A stretch of DNA of 12,102 nt, taken from contig CAJUTE010000065.1 of NCBI GenBank assembly GCA_910589555.1, positions 1 through 12,102 on the forward strand, in the 5' to 3' direction. Position 1 is the stretch's first letter. Every line of letters begins with the position of its first letter. Below are positions 1 through 6,215 of the stretch, piece after piece. Source of the stretch: an uncultured Muribaculum sp. (lineage in GTDB: Bacteria > Bacteroidota > Bacteroidia > Bacteroidales > Muribaculaceae). A program made the translations under genes and the position numbers. The notes below the pieces were generated by a model, which saw nothing but the letters and a program-made list of their open reading frames with translations, had not been told where the DNA came from and did no database searches.

Positions 1-659
1 CATATCTTCATTTTTGCAAAAGTCTCAAATGAAAATCTTAAGTTAATAGCATTGACTGCCCTGCGGCGGTTAGCCGATGCGGGCGAACGGCGGTTATCGC
101 CACCCGACACAGCCATGCGTTGCCGTGACGCCCTCACTTCCATGGTCTTATATATCAAGACCGCCGCCACGAGGATTCCGGCAAGGCTCCAAAGAACTGA
201 TTTCCATACAAATGTATCGAGGGTAGAACGAATCTCTCCCGCAACAGTCGATGTGACAGCCGAAGCGCTCATGCCGGCAAGCTGAAGCTCGCTGACGTAA
301 TTGCTCACGAGGGGAACATTTTCGACCAAGGCGTCGACCACCTCACGGCTCTCTTCGGGTGTTATCTCGGAAATATTATCAAATTGCATCCGGTTCAGCA
401 CATTCTGACTGAGCCACTGCTCGATCTCATCGCATTTCCATCGCAAGGCAACAGCTCCGCAAGCCGGAATCACGTGATAGCCTAAAAACAGGAAGAGCGC
501 CGCTCCCACCGCATAGCCGGCAAGAGAGAAGCTGCCGCGTTCAGTCAATAGCTTGATGACAAAGAATAACAGACCTACAAGCAGCGCCGTGATAACAATT
601 CCGGTTATCAAGGCTCCCGCCGCCTGGGCGATAAGTCCGTTAAATATGAAGCATAGCAT
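1..659 (-). CDS. Membrane protein of unknown function, C-terminus cut off by the window edge
   Basis: An open frame on the minus strand starts at ATG (659) and runs 219 codons to the left edge without a stop, so the gene is partial. I read three hydrophobic stretches: residues about 11-37, about 44-66 and about 154-172. Between the second and third lies a soluble segment of about 85 residues, rich in acidic and polar residues (for example EITPEESREVVDALVENVP). After the third comes a basic, probably cytoplasmic tail (RRSPASANRRRA). I do not recognise the family; the layout is loosely like small CvpA-type inner-membrane proteins, but nothing confirms this. A good TAnnTTTG box lies about 95 bases upstream. 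Several short plus-strand frames in this stretch look like shadows of this gene. The reading frame and membrane nature are well supported; the function is unknown. Confidence 0.75.
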   Translation of the reverse strand, partial: MLCFIFNGLIAQAAGALITGIVITALLVGLLFFVIKLLTERGSFSLAGYAVGAALFLFLGYHVIPACGAVALRWKCDEIEQWLSQNVLNRMQFDNISEITPEESREVVDALVENVPLVSNYVSELQLAGMSASAVTSTVAGEIRSTLDTFVWKSVLWSLAGILVAAVLIYKTMEVRASRQRMAVSGGDNRRSPASANRRRAVNAINLRFSFETFAKMKI

Positions 660-752
660 AAGATTGCCTTTATTTTTTTGGTTTATTACACTTTTATGAT
701 GTCTTCCCGGCATTAAACTGAGGATTACCCCGTTCATTACATGAGATACTTG

Positions 753-785
753 CAAATTTAAAGAAAAACATTTAATATTTCCAAT
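753..785 (-). promoter_or_regulatory. Bacteroidetes-type promoter for the leftmost membrane protein gene
   Basis: Read on the minus strand, a TAAATTTG box (760-753) matches the TAnnTTTG -7 consensus. An ATTG (785-782) lies 21 bases upstream, close to the usual TTTG -33 element. The predicted transcript start near 747 leaves a leader of roughly 85-90 bases before the ATG at 659. Confidence 0.45.
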
Positions 786-840
786 TTTGCAAATGTTTTT
801 ATCCAATTTAGCTTTAAAATAGCTAAATTTTAACAACAAA

Positions 841-873
841 AAGAGTGCCGCAGCGTCATGCCACGGCACTCTT
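841..873 (-). terminator. Rho-independent terminator of the mscL-dehydrogenase transcript
   Basis: A perfect 10-bp stem, AAGAGTGCCG (841-850) paired with CGGCACTCTT (864-873), encloses 13 bases. On the minus strand the stem is followed directly by a T run (CTCTTTTTGTTG), and it lies 26 bases after the stop codon at 899. This is a classic intrinsic terminator for the minus-strand gene. Confidence 0.85.
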
Positions 874-898
874 CTCATTTATCATGCGGCATTGCCGT

Positions 899-2104
899 TT
901 ATACCTTGTCAACTTCGAGGTCGCCGTTGAACACTTCATTCCACGGAAGTCCCTGTTTGGCAAGAACATCAAGAAATGGATCGGGATCGAATTCCTCCAC
1001 ATTGTGAACGCCCGGTTTAACCCACTTTCCGGTAAGGAACATCATGGCGCCTGTCATAGCCGGCACACCGGTGGTGTAGCTCACCGCCTGCATACCGGTC
1101 TCCTTGAATGCCGCCTCATGGCTGCAGTTATTATAGATATAGTAGGTGAGCTCCTTGCCCTCCTTGTCCTTTCCGGAGATGCGGCAACCGATCGAGGTCT
1201 CGCCATGATAGTTTTCACCGAGATCCTGAGGATTGGGAAGCACAGCCTTGAGGAATTGCAGCGGCACGATCTTGGTGCCGTTGTAGTCAACCTCGTCGAT
1301 GCGAGCCATACCGATGTTCTGTATCACACGCAGGTGAGTGAGATACTCCTGCCCGAATGTCATCCAGAAACGCGCGCGCTTGATGGTGGGGAAATTAAGC
1401 ACCAGCGACTCAAGCTCCTCATGATAGAGAAGATAGGAATCACGGGCGCCGATGTTGGGGTAATTCAATGGAGCATGGATTTCAAGCGGCTTGGTCACCA
1501 CCCATTTGCCTTCCTGATAGTAGCGTCCGTTCTGAGTGATCTCGCGGATGTTGATCTCAGGGTTGAAGTTGGTGGCAAACGCCTTGCCATGATCACCGGC
1601 ATTGCAATCGACGATGTCAAGATACTCCATTTCCGAGAAATAATGCTTTGCGGCGTATGCGGTGAACACGCCCGACACTCCCGGATCAAATCCACAACCC
1701 AGAATTGCGGTCAAGCCAGCCTGCTCAAAGCGTTCGCGGTAAGCCCACTGCCATGAGTATTCAAAATGCGCCTCATCCTTGGGCTCATAGTTTGCCGTGT
1801 CAAGATAGTTCACTCCACATTCAAGGCAAGCATCCATGATGGTGAGGTCCTGATAAGGGAGAGCCACGTTGATCACAAGTTCGGGCTTATGGCGGCGGAA
1901 AAGAGCCACAAGATCATCCACATTGTCGGCATCCACGCGGTCGGTCACGATATTGGGAGAGCCGATAGCCTTGGCGATCGCGTCACACTTGCTTTTTGTG
2001 CGTGAGGCAAGGACTATCTCGGTAAACACTTCGGGATTCTGGGCGCACTTGTGGGCAACAACGGTTCCCACGCCGCCGGCACCGATTATTATTACTTTTG
2101 ACAT
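899..2104 (-). CDS. Saccharopine dehydrogenase family protein, probable carboxynorspermidine/carboxyspermidine dehydrogenase
   Basis: The 401-residue protein begins with a Rossmann dinucleotide-binding loop (GAGGVG, residues 8-13). The middle region has the family-typical GCGFDPGVSG and a late NCSHEAAF...TGVPAM segment. In characterised members, this enzyme reductively condenses aspartate semialdehyde with a diamine (putrescine or diaminopropane) using NADPH, giving carboxyspermidine or carboxynorspermidine; a separate decarboxylase then makes the polyamine. Gut Bacteroidales make spermidine this way and lack classical spermidine synthase. True saccharopine dehydrogenase in lysine metabolism is the alternative, less likely at this length and sequence. 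The decarboxylase partner is not in the window. The gene starts 31 bases after mscL with no -7 box between them, so both probably share the mscL promoter and the terminator at 841-873. The enzyme should be cytosolic. Confidence 0.85.
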   Translation of the reverse strand: MSKVIIIGAGGVGTVVAHKCAQNPEVFTEIVLASRTKSKCDAIAKAIGSPNIVTDRVDADNVDDLVALFRRHKPELVINVALPYQDLTIMDACLECGVNYLDTANYEPKDEAHFEYSWQWAYRERFEQAGLTAILGCGFDPGVSGVFTAYAAKHYFSEMEYLDIVDCNAGDHGKAFATNFNPEINIREITQNGRYYQEGKWVVTKPLEIHAPLNYPNIGARDSYLLYHEELESLVLNFPTIKRARFWMTFGQEYLTHLRVIQNIGMARIDEVDYNGTKIVPLQFLKAVLPNPQDLGENYHGETSIGCRISGKDKEGKELTYYIYNNCSHEAAFKETGMQAVSYTTGVPAMTGAMMFLTGKWVKPGVHNVEEFDPDPFLDVLAKQGLPWNEVFNGDLEVDKV

Positions 2105-2135
2105 AGTTTTTTTCAGGTTAGTGTATATGATTTAA

Positions 2136-2567
2136 TTACTTCTTTTCATTCTGCTGTTTAAGCAAGTCGCGTATCTCGGTGAGAAGCACCTCTTCTTTGC
2201 TTGGTTCGGGAGCAGGAGCGGGAGCCTCCTCGGTTTTCTTCTTCAGACGGTTCATGATGCGTATCGCCATGAATATGCAGAAAGCCACGATAAGAAAATC
2301 AACGATGTTCTGGATGAACATACCATAGGTCATCGCCACCTCAGGAGTCACAATCTCCTCTCCGTTCATCACAGCCTCTTTGAGAATGAGCTTGTGTTCC
2401 TTGAAGTCAAGCCCTCCGGTAGCTATTCCCACCACAGGCATGATCACATCATTGACCAGCGAAGAGACAATCTTGCCAAAAGCGCCGCCGATGATCACAC
2501 CGACCGCCATGTCAATGACATTGCCCTTCATGGCAAACTCTTTAAATTCTGTCAGAAATTTTCCCAT
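2136..2567 (-). CDS. mscL: Large-conductance mechanosensitive channel MscL
   Basis: The 143-residue protein is of normal MscL length. It starts with an amphipathic N-terminal helix (MGKFLTEFKEFAMKGNVIDM) that leads into the pore-lining first membrane helix with the Gly/Ala-rich AVGVIIGGAFGKI gate (about 17-45). A short periplasmic loop follows, then a second helix (about 82-104). The C-terminal part has a charged linker (RLKKKTEE), an Ala-Pro rich spacer and an amphipathic helix (EEVLLTEIRDLLKQ) that forms the cytoplasmic bundle. MscL is a homopentamer in the inner membrane that opens under hypo-osmotic shock and releases small solutes. It is the first gene of a likely two-gene transcript with the polyamine-type dehydrogenase, which is plausible biologically because polyamine pools and osmotic state interact, but that link is inference. 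Confidence 0.97.
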   Translation of the reverse strand: MGKFLTEFKEFAMKGNVIDMAVGVIIGGAFGKIVSSLVNDVIMPVVGIATGGLDFKEHKLILKEAVMNGEEIVTPEVAMTYGMFIQNIVDFLIVAFCIFMAIRIMNRLKKKTEEAPAPAPEPSKEEVLLTEIRDLLKQQNEKK

Positions 2568-2618
2568 ATTCTATTGCGTATTAAATTAGTATCTGAAAAT
2601 AGCTATACTGGTTAAGTG

Positions 2619-2650
2619 CAAAATTAAGCAAATTTTACACTTAATCCAAA
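2619..2650 (-). promoter_or_regulatory. Promoter of the mscL transcript
   Basis: On the minus strand, TTTG (2650-2647) is separated by 20 bases from TAATTTTG (2626-2619). Both boxes match the Bacteroidetes -33/-7 consensus exactly at the expected spacing. The predicted start near 2613 gives a leader of about 45 bases before the mscL ATG at 2567. This is the best promoter match in the window. Confidence 0.7.
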
Positions 2651-2938
2651 CACTTACGCGCATATATCGACTTGTTTCATGAGTGCGAAATAAAAACAGC
2701 CGCCATCGCAACGCTTTTTTGCAACGCTTAAATCCCCCGTCAAGTTCAACCGTACTCACGCCATAGTAGAGGATGTTGCAGAACCGGTAAGCACCATAGG
2801 TGCGCCGTTGTAGGAAACCCCTCACGAACGTGAGTGTGGGGAGAAAGGACACAAGAAGAGAGCTTCGTAGAAGCGATATAGCATTAATAGGCTGATTATC
2901 ACTAAATCCTTATATGATTCTACCCTCCGCTAATAATT

Positions 2939-2977
2939 TTTATTGTCTACTTTATCAGTCACTTTATTGTCTACTTT
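2939..2977. repeat. Short direct repeat TTTATTGTCTACTTT
   Basis: The 15-base sequence TTTATTGTCTACTTT occurs at 2939-2953 and again at 2963-2977, offset by 24 bases (nine bases between copies). It sits in gene-free DNA about 450 bases upstream of gapA. Function is unknown. Confidence 0.7.
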
Positions 2978-3073
2978 TATAATATGACGCTTTTTCAAGC
3001 TCATCATCTCCACTTGCTTAAATAAAAATATTGATGTCCGATAAAATTAGATAATAATTGGGGTAATATTAGC

Positions 3074-3114
3074 GCACCTTACACCGCGCCTCGGCTATCG
3101 CCTCGTGGCGGTGC
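3074..3114. repeat. GC-rich hairpin, related to the right-end hairpin elements
   Basis: CACCGC (3082-3087) pairs with GCGGTG (3108-3113); an alternative stem pairs GCACC (3074-3078) with GGTGC (3110-3114). Read on the minus strand, the loop holds GAGGCGATAGCCGAG, which resembles the GAGCGTTAGCGAG loop of the hairpin at 11562-11591. No T run follows on either strand, so it does not look like an intrinsic terminator. It may be a REP-like intergenic element. Confidence 0.5.
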
Positions 3115-3360
3115 TTAAATTATTTTGCCGTTTCACGGCTATAACTCCATGTCCGGAAAAACACAGGCAATTCACTGTATAATTAAAAGATAAGCTGACA
3201 GCCAATATTTTCACCGGACACCAATAAAATAAAAAGAAACTCATCAGGAAATCAGCCTCAAAGCCCTTTTATTACCAAGCAAAAAATGCTGCGTAAGCAA
3301 AAATTAAAGAAATTTTTCCTTTATTTTGTCCCAAGGGGTATGTTATTCAAAAAAAAATAG

Positions 3361-3368
3361 TAATTTTG
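3361..3368 (+). promoter_or_regulatory. -7 box of the gapA promoter
   Basis: TAATTTTG matches the TAnnTTTG consensus and predicts a start near 3374, giving a leader of about 50 bases before gapA. No TTTG lies at the usual 19-21 base distance; the nearest one (3325-3328) is 32 bases away. The -33 contact is therefore weak or replaced by an activator. Confidence 0.55.
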
Positions 3369-3423
3369 CAGCCTGAATTATTTTCTAAGGTAGATGATTG
3401 TATAACCCAATTTATAAATTACT

Positions 3424-4434
3424 ATGACAAAAATAGGTATTAACGGTTTCGGCCGTATCGGACGTTTCGTTTTCCGTGCCTCTACTAAGAGAGATGACAT
3501 CGAAGTTGTAGCTATCAACGACCTTCTTCCCGTTGACTACATGGCTTATATGTTGAAGTATGACACTATGCACGGCAAATTTGACGGCACAGTTGATTTC
3601 AACCTCGAAAAGAGCCTTCTTATCGTAAACGGAAAGGAAATCCGCGTAACCGCTTGCAAGAACCCCGCAGAAATCGCTTGGGGCGCTGTTGGTGCTGAAT
3701 ACGTTGTTGAGTCTACAGGTCTTTTCCTTACTAAGGAAAAAGCTCAGGGCCACATCGAAGCAGGCGCTAAATACGTGGTTATGTCAGCTCCTTCTAAGGA
3801 CGACACCCCCATGTTCGTTTGCGGCGTGAACCTCGACAAATATGAAAAGGGAACTCAGTTCGTTTCTAACGCTTCTTGCACCACTAACTGTCTTGCTCCT
3901 ATCACTAAGGTGCTTAACGACAAGTTTGGCGTAGTTGAAGGTCTTATGACTACTGTTCACTCTACTACCGCTACTCAGAAGACTGTTGACGGTCCCTCTA
4001 TGAAGGACTGGCGTGGTGGTCGTGCCGCTTCTGGCAACATCATCCCCTCTTCAACCGGTGCTGCTAAGGCTGTAGGTAAAGTAATCCCCGAACTCAACGG
4101 TAAGCTTACCGGTATGTCAATGCGTGTCCCCACCCTCGACGTATCTGTTGTTGACCTTACTGTAAACCTTGCTAAGCCCGCTACTTACGAAGAAATCTGC
4201 GCTGCTATGAAGGAAGCTTCTGAAGGCGAACTCAAAGGTATCCTCGGTTACACTGAAGATGCAGTTGTTTCAAGCGACTTCCTCGGCGATCCCCGCACTT
4301 CTATCTTCGACAAGAACGCAGGTATCCAGTTGACTCCGACTTTCGTTAAGGTTGTATCTTGGTATGACAACGAAATCGGCTACTCTAACAAGGTTCTCGA
4401 CCTTATCGCTCACATGAAGAAAGTTAACGGCTAA
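3424..4434 (+). CDS. gapA: Type I glyceraldehyde-3-phosphate dehydrogenase
   Basis: The 336-residue protein is full length. The N-terminal NAD site shows GINGFGRIGR (residues 5-14), with Asp33 in AINDLL, a residue typical of NAD-preferring enzymes. The catalytic segment ASCTTNC puts the nucleophile at Cys152, with the partner His179 in TTVHS. The phosphate-binding region (KDWRGGRAA, SSTGAAKAV) and the C-terminal SWYDNEIGYS are intact. The enzyme oxidises glyceraldehyde-3-phosphate to 1,3-bisphosphoglycerate in cytosolic glycolysis. Codon use is strongly skewed to GCT, TCT, CTT, GTT and AAG, unlike the GCC/CTC/ATA-rich neighbours, as expected for a very highly expressed gene. It appears to be monocistronic: its own -7 box precedes it and a terminator follows 22 bases after the stop. 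Confidence 0.98.
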   Translation: MTKIGINGFGRIGRFVFRASTKRDDIEVVAINDLLPVDYMAYMLKYDTMHGKFDGTVDFNLEKSLLIVNGKEIRVTACKNPAEIAWGAVGAEYVVESTGLFLTKEKAQGHIEAGAKYVVMSAPSKDDTPMFVCGVNLDKYEKGTQFVSNASCTTNCLAPITKVLNDKFGVVEGLMTTVHSTTATQKTVDGPSMKDWRGGRAASGNIIPSSTGAAKAVGKVIPELNGKLTGMSMRVPTLDVSVVDLTVNLAKPATYEEICAAMKEASEGELKGILGYTEDAVVSSDFLGDPRTSIFDKNAGIQLTPTFVKVVSWYDNEIGYSNKVLDLIAHMKKVNG

Positions 4435-4456
4435 TAACCGGCTTCATAAGCAACAC

Positions 4457-4494
4457 AAGAGGCTGCATCTTCCGATGCAGCCTCTTTATTTTTA
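4457..4494 (+). terminator. Rho-independent terminator of gapA
   Basis: A perfect 13-bp stem pairs AAGAGGCTGCATC (4457-4469) with GATGCAGCCTCTT (4474-4486). A TTCC tetraloop closes it, and a T-rich tail (TATTTTTA) follows. Seen from the minus strand the same hairpin lies just after the flavoprotein gene that ends at 4519, so it may stop both transcripts, although the minus-strand tail (GTGTTGC) is poor. Confidence 0.93.
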
Positions 4495-4518
4495 CACTAA
4501 AGCCGATGGTGCGTTGCC

Positions 4519-5148
4519 TCAGCCCTCCACATGGAAGCTTGTGAACGACGAGCGCTCCTGCTTCGGAAAGCCATCCTCTTGCTTCGCAGCGTCAAAAGCC
4601 TTGACCATGAAAGCGATGTTTCTGCCCAGATTGCGCATGGTCTGCAATCCTTCAAGATCAGCCTCGACATCTTCAGCCGTAAAGCCATGCACCTCATTCC
4701 AATAGGTGCTCGACGCGATAGGCATGGCACTGATAGTGAAATATTTATTGATCTCATCAAATGCCGACGTCGATCCGGCTCGACGTGACGACACCACAGC
4801 CGCACCCACTTTCATTGTCTTGTCGATAGTGCCCGACGTGCTGTAGAACAGGCGATCGAGGAACGCAAGAGCCTGACCGTTGCAACCGGCATAATACACA
4901 GGACTGCCCACCACAATACCGGCGGCAGAAGCAAACTTGGGTGCCGTTTCGTTGACCATATCGTTAAACACACATCGCCCATGTGTGCGGCAGAAATTAC
5001 AGCCTATACATCCACGGATATCCTTATTACCGATGTCCACACGCTCCACCCCTATGCCGTTTTCGACAAGAGTATTCTCCAACTCACGCAAAGCACGGTC
5101 AGTGCATCCGTTAGGATGCGGACTGCCATTTATCACCAATATCTTCAT
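4519..5148 (-). CDS. Flavodoxin-fold NAD(P)H-dependent oxidoreductase with iron-sulfur-flavoprotein cysteine motif
   Basis: The 209-residue protein starts MKILVINGSPHPNGCTDRAL, the flavin-phosphate loop of the NADPH-dependent FMN reductase family. Residues 47-59 hold a compact Cys pattern, C47-x2-C50-x2-C53-x5-C59 (CIGCNFCRTHGRC). In iron-sulfur flavoproteins (Isf type) such a motif binds a 4Fe-4S cluster. A GSPVYYAGCNGQALAFLDR segment (about 80-99) is the second flavin-contact loop typical of the family. Members reduce quinones, nitro compounds or other electron acceptors; the substrate here cannot be told. The gene is cytosolic by sequence. It lies downstream of the two NTF2-like genes on the same strand, separated by 78 bases with a terminator-like hairpin, so it may be partly co-transcribed or have its own weak promoter. 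Its position beside an HxlR regulator suggests a role in electrophile or redox stress. Confidence 0.88.
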   Translation of the reverse strand: MKILVINGSPHPNGCTDRALRELENTLVENGIGVERVDIGNKDIRGCIGCNFCRTHGRCVFNDMVNETAPKFASAAGIVVGSPVYYAGCNGQALAFLDRLFYSTSGTIDKTMKVGAAVVSSRRAGSTSAFDEINKYFTISAMPIASSTYWNEVHGFTAEDVEADLEGLQTMRNLGRNIAFMVKAFDAAKQEDGFPKQERSSFTSFHVEG

Positions 5149-5169
5149 TCTTACATATTTATATATAAA

Positions 5170-5200
5170 ATTATGTGATGACTGACCGCCATCACATAAT
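5170..5200 (-). terminator. Hairpin between the lipoprotein and flavoprotein genes
   Basis: An 11-bp perfect inverted repeat, ATTATGTGATG (5170-5180) and CATCACATAAT (5190-5200), encloses nine bases. On the minus strand it follows the lipoprotein stop by 26 bases and leads into a T/A-rich tail (TTTTATATAT), so it could act as an (attenuating) terminator. Its sequence could also be an operator. No strong -7 box for the flavoprotein gene is seen; TTATTTTG (5215-5208) is the nearest candidate, which would put the hairpin in the leader. Confidence 0.6.
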
Positions 5201-5226
5201 AATAACGCAAAATAACACCTTCACGC

Positions 5227-5667
5227 CTATTTGACAGTGAAAATTTTGCTGACTATTTTCCATTCTCCACCCTGTTTCAGCATAGTAAACATATCGGTGA
5301 AACGAGCTTCGCCAAACACCGACTCAATGCGTACCATAGCAGCATCACCGGCTACGCTGCAATCAGCCAGCTCGTAGGAACAATCCTGAGGTCCGGTCTG
5401 ATCATAAAAGTCATACAAAGCCTGAATGGGTGCCACCACGATAGAGTCAGCCTCAACATGCGACATGGTAGCTTGAGGAACAAACGCGCGCTTGGCACAT
5501 TCGCTGGTGCCCTTAACGCCGCTTTCAATGTACAATTCCACGGGAACAAGCAGAGCGGAAAGCTCTGCGGAGGTAAGTCCGAACTTGTCGGCAGAATTAT
5601 CTGTTTGGCTGCCGCAACATGATGACAATAACATAAGCAATGATATTATAGTGATTAAATGTTTCAT
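5227..5667 (-). CDS. Small lipoprotein with an NTF2-like fold
   Basis: The 146-residue product has a short lysine/hydrophobic signal peptide ending in a lipobox (L14-S-S-C17), so Cys17 should be lipidated after cleavage. No acidic surface-export signal follows the cysteine, which suggests it stays in the periplasm. The mature part resembles NTF2-like/putative lumazine-binding proteins and ends with FTDMFTMLKQGGEWKIVSK, a C-terminal strand pair also present in the neighbour upstream (FTDFLLLLKLNGEWKCVAK). Such folds bind small hydrophobic ligands or act as small hydrolases or isomerases; the ligand is unknown. Its ATG overlaps the TGA of the upstream gene in an ATGA arrangement (5664-5667), which indicates translational coupling. 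I regard the two as diverged paralogs targeted to different compartments. Confidence 0.8.
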   Translation of the reverse strand: MKHLITIISLLMLLSSCCGSQTDNSADKFGLTSAELSALLVPVELYIESGVKGTSECAKRAFVPQATMSHVEADSIVVAPIQALYDFYDQTGPQDCSYELADCSVAGDAAMVRIESVFGEARFTDMFTMLKQGGEWKIVSKIFTVK

Positions 5668-6047
5668 TCACGTATGGTATTGGAGTTCTGATTATAGGCT
5701 TTAGCCACGCATTTCCATTCACCATTCAGCTTAAGCAGCAACAGGAAGTCGGTGAAATCGATTCTTCCGCCCCAGCCCTCTTCAAGCACACGCACCACAG
5801 CCACTGTCTCCTCGACAGCAAGCACATCAATGCGGGCTTTGAAATTATCTCCCGCGCCTACAGTGTCGACATTACGGTAGAACTGATCTATGGAACCACG
5901 CTCGAGCACGCCGTCGAGCATCCCGAACAACACCGCATCCTCAGTGAAAAGGGTTTTGGCATACACGCTGTTGCCCTCGGCAACGCTACGCACAAATTTC
6001 TCTGCCGCTTCAGCGACCGCTTCATAGTCTTTGATTTCGCTTCTCAT
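5664..6047 (-). CDS. Cytosolic NTF2-like (putative lumazine-binding) protein
   Basis: I start this gene at the ATG at 6047 (127 residues). An in-frame ATG at 6116 lies upstream of the predicted transcript start, because the -7 box at 6093-6086 falls inside that extension. The sequence begins MRSEIKDYEAVAEAAEKFV and has no signal peptide. A helical N-terminus is followed by a curved-sheet pattern with RIDVLAVEETVAVVRVLE and the closing FTDFLLLLKLNGEWKCVAK, as in NTF2-like proteins of about this length. Such proteins often bind or convert small organic molecules; nothing here fixes the ligand. It is the first gene after the operator region shared with the divergent HxlR regulator, and its stop overlaps the start of the lipoprotein paralog by four bases. 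Control by the HxlR protein is a reasonable inference. Confidence 0.82.
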   Translation of the reverse strand: MRSEIKDYEAVAEAAEKFVRSVAEGNSVYAKTLFTEDAVLFGMLDGVLERGSIDQFYRNVDTVGAGDNFKARIDVLAVEETVAVVRVLEEGWGGRIDFTDFLLLLKLNGEWKCVAKAYNQNSNTIRE

Positions 6048-6085
6048 ATCTATCTGATTGTTTATTAGTTTGTTTTTTACTGATG

Positions 6086-6117
6086 CAAAATTACTATCAT
6101 ACATCACAAAAGTCAAG
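6086..6117 (-). promoter_or_regulatory. Promoter of the NTF2-like gene pair
   Basis: On the minus strand, CTTG (6117-6114) is 20 bases from TAATTTTG (6093-6086), giving a good -33/-7 pair and a start near 6080. This placement decides the gene start: the ATG at 6116 would be upstream of the transcript, while the ATG at 6047 gets a leader of about 33 bases. The upstream edge abuts the palindrome region at 6118-6156. Confidence 0.55.
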
Positions 6118-6156
6118 TACCGAAAAATTTTTCATATACCGAAAATTTTTTCGGTA
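6118..6156. promoter_or_regulatory. Probable HxlR operator: palindrome plus upstream half-site
   Basis: A near-perfect palindrome has arms TACCGAAAA (6137-6145) and TTTTCGGTA (6148-6156) around TT. A second copy of the left part, TACCGAAAAATTTTTC, lies at 6118-6133, so the TACCGAAAA starts are 19 bases apart, about two helical turns. Both sit between the divergent NTF2-like and HxlR promoters: one side touches the -33 of the former and the other the -33 position of the latter. Characterised HxlR-family proteins of the YodB type bind similar TAC...GTA inverted repeats, which fits the neighbouring regulator gene. Binding is inferred. Confidence 0.65.
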
Positions 6157-6179
6157 TTCTGATTTTCAGCGATATTCAC

Positions 6180-6187
6180 TAACTTTG
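6180..6187 (+). promoter_or_regulatory. -7 box of the HxlR regulator gene
   Basis: TAACTTTG matches the -7 consensus and predicts a start near 6193, with a leader of about 23 bases. The -33 position (about 6156-6159, ATTC) is poor and adjoins the palindrome, so the bound regulator could directly block or help polymerase here. Confidence 0.5.
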
Positions 6188-6215
6188 CATCGTAGTTACA
6201 ACCCAATTTTTTGAT

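Larger units (their letters stand above)
2651..3360. other. Gene-free stretch between mscL and gapA with short repeats
   Basis: No convincing gene is seen here. An 88-codon minus-strand frame (2586-2852) overlaps the mscL promoter and looks spurious. The stretch holds a direct repeat GCAACGCTT (2708-2716 and 2721-2729) and a small hairpin GCACC-ATA-GGTGC (2791-2803). It also holds a palindrome CTCACG-AA-CGTGAG (2821-2834), the TTTATTGTCTACTTT pair (2939-2977) and a larger hairpin at 3074-3114. TGTCCGG (3150-3156) and its inverse CCGGACA (3214-3220) lie 70 bases apart. The mix suggests decayed repeat or mobile-element remnants, not coding DNA. Confidence 0.5.

Noticed and set aside
845..1756. 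303-codon plus-strand frame opposite the dehydrogenase
   Set aside because: It is fully antisense to a well-supported saccharopine-dehydrogenase-family gene and begins inside its terminator; the translation has no recognisable domain.
2586..2852. 88-codon minus-strand frame with LQRRTYGAYRFCNILYYG-like translation
   Set aside because: It overlaps the strong mscL promoter, has no -7 box of its own, and its DNA is made of small repeats and hairpins. It looks like translated intergenic repeat, though similar translated strings may recur in related genomes.
2939..2980. Repeat pair considered as a CRISPR fragment
   Set aside because: Only two copies with a nine-base gap; no spacer-length interval and no cas gene.
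3150..3220. TGTCCGG ... CCGGACA as possible insertion-sequence ends
   Set aside because: Only seven bases match, the flanking bases do not extend the inverted repeat, and there is no transposase remnant between them.
6048..6116. Upstream in-frame ATG (6116) for the NTF2-like gene
   Set aside because: The -7 box at 6093-6086 lies inside this extension, and the extra 23 residues show no family similarity.
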